Below are positions 51,258 through 53,338 of a stretch of 53,338 nt of DNA, in pieces. The position numbers and the translations under genes are program-made. The notes under the pieces were generated by a model. That model saw only the letters and a list, made by a program, of their open reading frames with translations. It was not told where the DNA came from and made no database searches. The stretch's first letter is position 1. The number at the start of each line of letters is the position of its first letter. Source of the stretch: CAYYGL01 sp964471235 (GTDB taxonomy: Bacteria > Calditrichota > Calditrichia > RBG-13-44-9 > J075); NCBI GenBank assembly GCA_964471235.1, contig CAYYGL010000007.1, positions 1-53,338 of the forward strand, read 5' to 3'.

Positions 51258-51653
51258 GGGGGATTAAGGGAGAAAACTCAAACGGGAGACCACGTAAAGT
51301 AAGGCTACTTTGAGATCAATTTCAGTTCTTCCCGGATCACTTTACGAAGTGTCTTTTCCAGTATATTGTCTTGTTGCTGGATGTATTGGCGTAAGGCATC
51401 ATTTATCAGCGTTCTATTTTTCTTATGTCGAACGGACATTATTTTAACACCCTGTTCAAATCAACTAATCGGTCTCAAAATGCTTCATTCACAAACGTTA
51501 TGCAATACAGTACTATGAAATCGGAGAATGAAGTACTCAAACTCTTTTCCCCTCGCTCTCCACTTCCAATCATTTTATCCTTCAACATTCCCCATTGTTT
51601 TTTCCCCGCCGGGTTTCTATTTTCCATACAGCCCAACACAAGGAGAAGAAGGC
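51258..51653. other. 396-bp intergenic region with a small antitoxin-like frame
   Basis: Between the ABC permease and the hydantoinase genes, both plus. A 44-codon minus-strand frame resembling part of a ribbon-helix-helix protein lies inside. The hydantoinase frame can be extended upstream to 51528 but the ribosome site fixes its start at 51654. No toxin gene is visible. Confidence 0.5.
51305..51439 (-). CDS. 44-residue ribbon-helix-helix-like peptide, possibly truncated
   Basis: The minus strand from ATG at 51439 reads MSVRHKKNRTLINDALRQYI followed by a second helix LEKTLRKVIREELKLISK. NRTLINDALRQYI looks like the second helix of a CopG/ribbon-helix-helix DNA-binding fold, and the rest like the toxin-binding tail of such antitoxins. 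The N-terminal beta strand and first helix of a full antitoxin are missing or reduced. No partner toxin lies beside it and the ribosome site is poor, so it may be a relic. Confidence 0.4.
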   Translation of the reverse strand: MSVRHKKNRTLINDALRQYIQQQDNILEKTLRKVIREELKLISK

Positions 51654-53051
51654 ATGTCACTCTTGATAAAAAACGGCAGAATCGTTACTGCAACGGATGA
51701 TTACCGGGCGGATATTTTTGTGGAAGACGAAACCATTACCCTGATTGGCAAGCAGCTTTCGGTGAATGCTGACCGGGTAATTGATGCTGCCGGCAAGCTG
51801 GTCATTCCCGGCGGTATCGACCCCCACACTCACTTTGAACTGCCCTTTGGCAAAGAAGGCATTGTCTCCTCGGATGATTTCGAAACCGGCACCCGCGCCG
51901 CTGCCCACGGCGGCACGACCACCATCATCGACTTCCCCACCCAGGAGAAAGGGCATTCCTCCCTGGAGGCGCTGGAAACCTGGCACCGCAAGGCGCAAGG
52001 CAAATGCGCTATCGACTACGGTTTTCACATGATTGTCACCGATATGCCGGAAGAGCGGCTGGGGGAACTCCGGCAACTGGCAGATCGGGAAGGCATTACC
52101 TCCTTTAAGCTGTTCATGGCATACCCGGGGGTGCTTTATGTGGACGACGGCACATTGTACCGGGTGATGCGAACAGTGGGGGAACTGGGCGGCGTCATCG
52201 CCATGCACGCCGAAAACGGCATTGTGATTGACGAGATCGTAAAGCAAGCAGTAACAGAAGGCAAAACAGCACCCAAATGGCACGCCCTGACCCGACCGAC
52301 CCGGATGGAAGCGGAAGCCGTGCACCGGGCTATTGCCATCGCCGAAGTCGCCGGGGTTCCAGTGTATATTGTCCATCTCTCCTGTGCGGATGCACTGGAA
52401 CAGGTGGTCATCGCCCGGGACCGCGGGATTCCTGCCTATGCCGAAACCTGCCCCCAGTACCTGTTCCTGGATCAATCTTATTACAACCTCCCGGGATTTG
52501 AAGGCGCCAAGTATGTGATGACGCCGGTGCTACGGGAAAAATGGAATCAGGAAAAACTGTGGGAGGGACTGCGGATGAGTGATTTGCAGACCATCGGCAC
52601 CGACCATTGCCCCTTTTTTTACGAAGGTCAGAAGACCATCGGAAAGGAGGATTTCACCCGGATTCCCAACGGTGCACCCGGGGTGGAGAATCGGATGAGT
52701 CTGATTTACCAGGGCGGGGTAGTGGAAGGGCGTATCTCCCTGAATAAATTTGTGGACATTACCTCCACTGCGGCGGCAAAAATTTTCGGCTTGTTCCCCC
52801 AAAAAGGCACCATTGCCGTGGGCAGTGATGCCGACCTGGTGATCTTCAACCCGGACCGCAAAGAAACCATCAGCGTGAACAATTCGGTGACCCACCACAT
52901 GAACGTGGACTACAATGCCTACGAGGGATTTGAGGTGCAGGGAATCGCCGAGACGGTGATCTCCCGCGGTCGGGTGATAGTGGATAACTGCCGGTACGTG
53001 GGACAAAAAGGACATGGCAGGTTCCTGAAACGGGGTATCTTCGGAGGGTGA
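51654..53051 (+). CDS. Dihydropyrimidinase / D-hydantoinase
   Basis: 465 residues from ATG at 51654, preceded by AAGGAGAAGAAGGC; an upstream extension to 51528 gives an unlikely N-terminus. Opens the ring of dihydropyrimidines or hydantoins. The amidohydrolase features are present: GGIDPHTHFELPFG with His 58 and 60, the carboxylated Lys in ITSFKLFMAYPG, VYIVHLSCADALEQV, the metal-site GTDHCPFFY and the C-terminal DLVIFNPD. A role in pyrimidine breakdown is likely, but no beta-ureidopropionase gene is beside it, so the physiological substrate is open. Confidence 0.93.
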   Translation: MSLLIKNGRIVTATDDYRADIFVEDETITLIGKQLSVNADRVIDAAGKLVIPGGIDPHTHFELPFGKEGIVSSDDFETGTRAAAHGGTTTIIDFPTQEKGHSSLEALETWHRKAQGKCAIDYGFHMIVTDMPEERLGELRQLADREGITSFKLFMAYPGVLYVDDGTLYRVMRTVGELGGVIAMHAENGIVIDEIVKQAVTEGKTAPKWHALTRPTRMEAEAVHRAIAIAEVAGVPVYIVHLSCADALEQVVIARDRGIPAYAETCPQYLFLDQSYYNLPGFEGAKYVMTPVLREKWNQEKLWEGLRMSDLQTIGTDHCPFFYEGQKTIGKEDFTRIPNGAPGVENRMSLIYQGGVVEGRISLNKFVDITSTAAAKIFGLFPQKGTIAVGSDADLVIFNPDRKETISVNNSVTHHMNVDYNAYEGFEVQGIAETVISRGRVIVDNCRYVGQKGHGRFLKRGIFGG

Positions 53052-53219
53052 ATGGGTGGATGATGAGTAGATGGGTAGAAGAGGGGTAAGCAGGGGAGCG
53101 ACAATCGCAGCAGCAATGCCAGGCGGCAGGGGCATATTATTGACAACCATTTCTCACTTCAACAATGAATATTCTTTTTTGATTGTGGGGGACAATGATA
53201 GTGTTTTAGTGTTCCATTT

Positions 53220-53260
53220 CAAAATTTCTGGTTAGGTTGAAGAAATTTTGATAATTTTTT
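53220..53260 (+). terminator. Rho-independent terminator after the hydantoinase gene
   Basis: A perfect 10-bp stem (CAAAATTTCT at 53220-53229 with AGAAATTTTG at 53241-53250), loop of 11, followed by ATAATTTTTT. It is AT-rich, so of moderate strength, and lies about 170 bases past the stop. Confidence 0.7.
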
Positions 53261-53338
53261 CTGAGGCTGCATATTTAACTCTCCCCCCTTTCATCCCCCT
53301 CTCTTGGAAAGTCGAAGATCCCGATTTGTCGGGAAGAG

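Overview
The window reads as chromosome of a Gram-negative bacterium of mid G+C content. It encodes a TolC-type outer-membrane channel, MlaC-type periplasmic carriers, several predicted outer-membrane beta-barrels and many signal peptides. A PPi-type phosphofructokinase, a YbeY with Asp in place of the third zinc His, and a fused inositol-phosphate cytidylyltransferase/CDP-alcohol transferase fit a member of the FCB group, perhaps a Caldithrix/KSB1-like lineage. That placement is inference from protein style, not from a marker search. A run of 10 N at 10555-10564 shows this is a draft scaffold, and the first gene is cut by the left edge.

Layout. 1-502: secreted protein built of perfect 17-residue repeats. 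753-3996: metF, a two-TM membrane protein and PPi-dependent phosphofructokinase (minus strand). 4481-8572: three outer-membrane-type proteins, two of them paralogues. 8830-12005: endonuclease III, a four-TM protein broken by the N gap, and two small DUF1801/YdeI-type proteins. 12010-17897: a four-gene minus-strand operon (RND/MMPL exporter, MlaC-DUF3047 fusion, TolC, MlaC) that looks like a lipid or envelope-polymer export system. 18068-24325: a flippase, two different nucleotidyltransferase/CDP-alcohol-phosphotransferase fusions and a radical SAM/SPASM enzyme, probably making an unusual phospho-head-group lipid or solute. 24837-29237: PPK2, a TPR protein, uppS, and a regulator/membrane-protein pair with a clear operator palindrome.

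29483-30322 is a methyltransferase. 30527-42938 is a long minus-strand run: zinc-ribbon coiled-coil protein, RNase P RNA, 7TM-HD phosphohydrolase, ybeY, CorC-type protein, selA, two secreted leucine-rich-repeat-like proteins, selB. A tRNA with CAU anticodon follows at 43147-43220, then recQ, a TPR/periplasmic-binding fusion protein, fdhD, a NatAB-type ABC exporter and a dihydropyrimidinase/hydantoinase. selA, selB and fdhD together point to a selenocysteine-containing formate dehydrogenase elsewhere in the genome; no selC tRNA was recognised in the window.

Non-coding signals not explained by genes include two near-identical stems in separate peripheral arms of the RNase P RNA, a ~130-180 bp repeat present twice in opposite orientation, two MITE-like inverted-repeat elements, decayed copies of a GAACGCRGATG-type intergenic repeat, and a second copy of the regulator's operator/promoter facing uppS.
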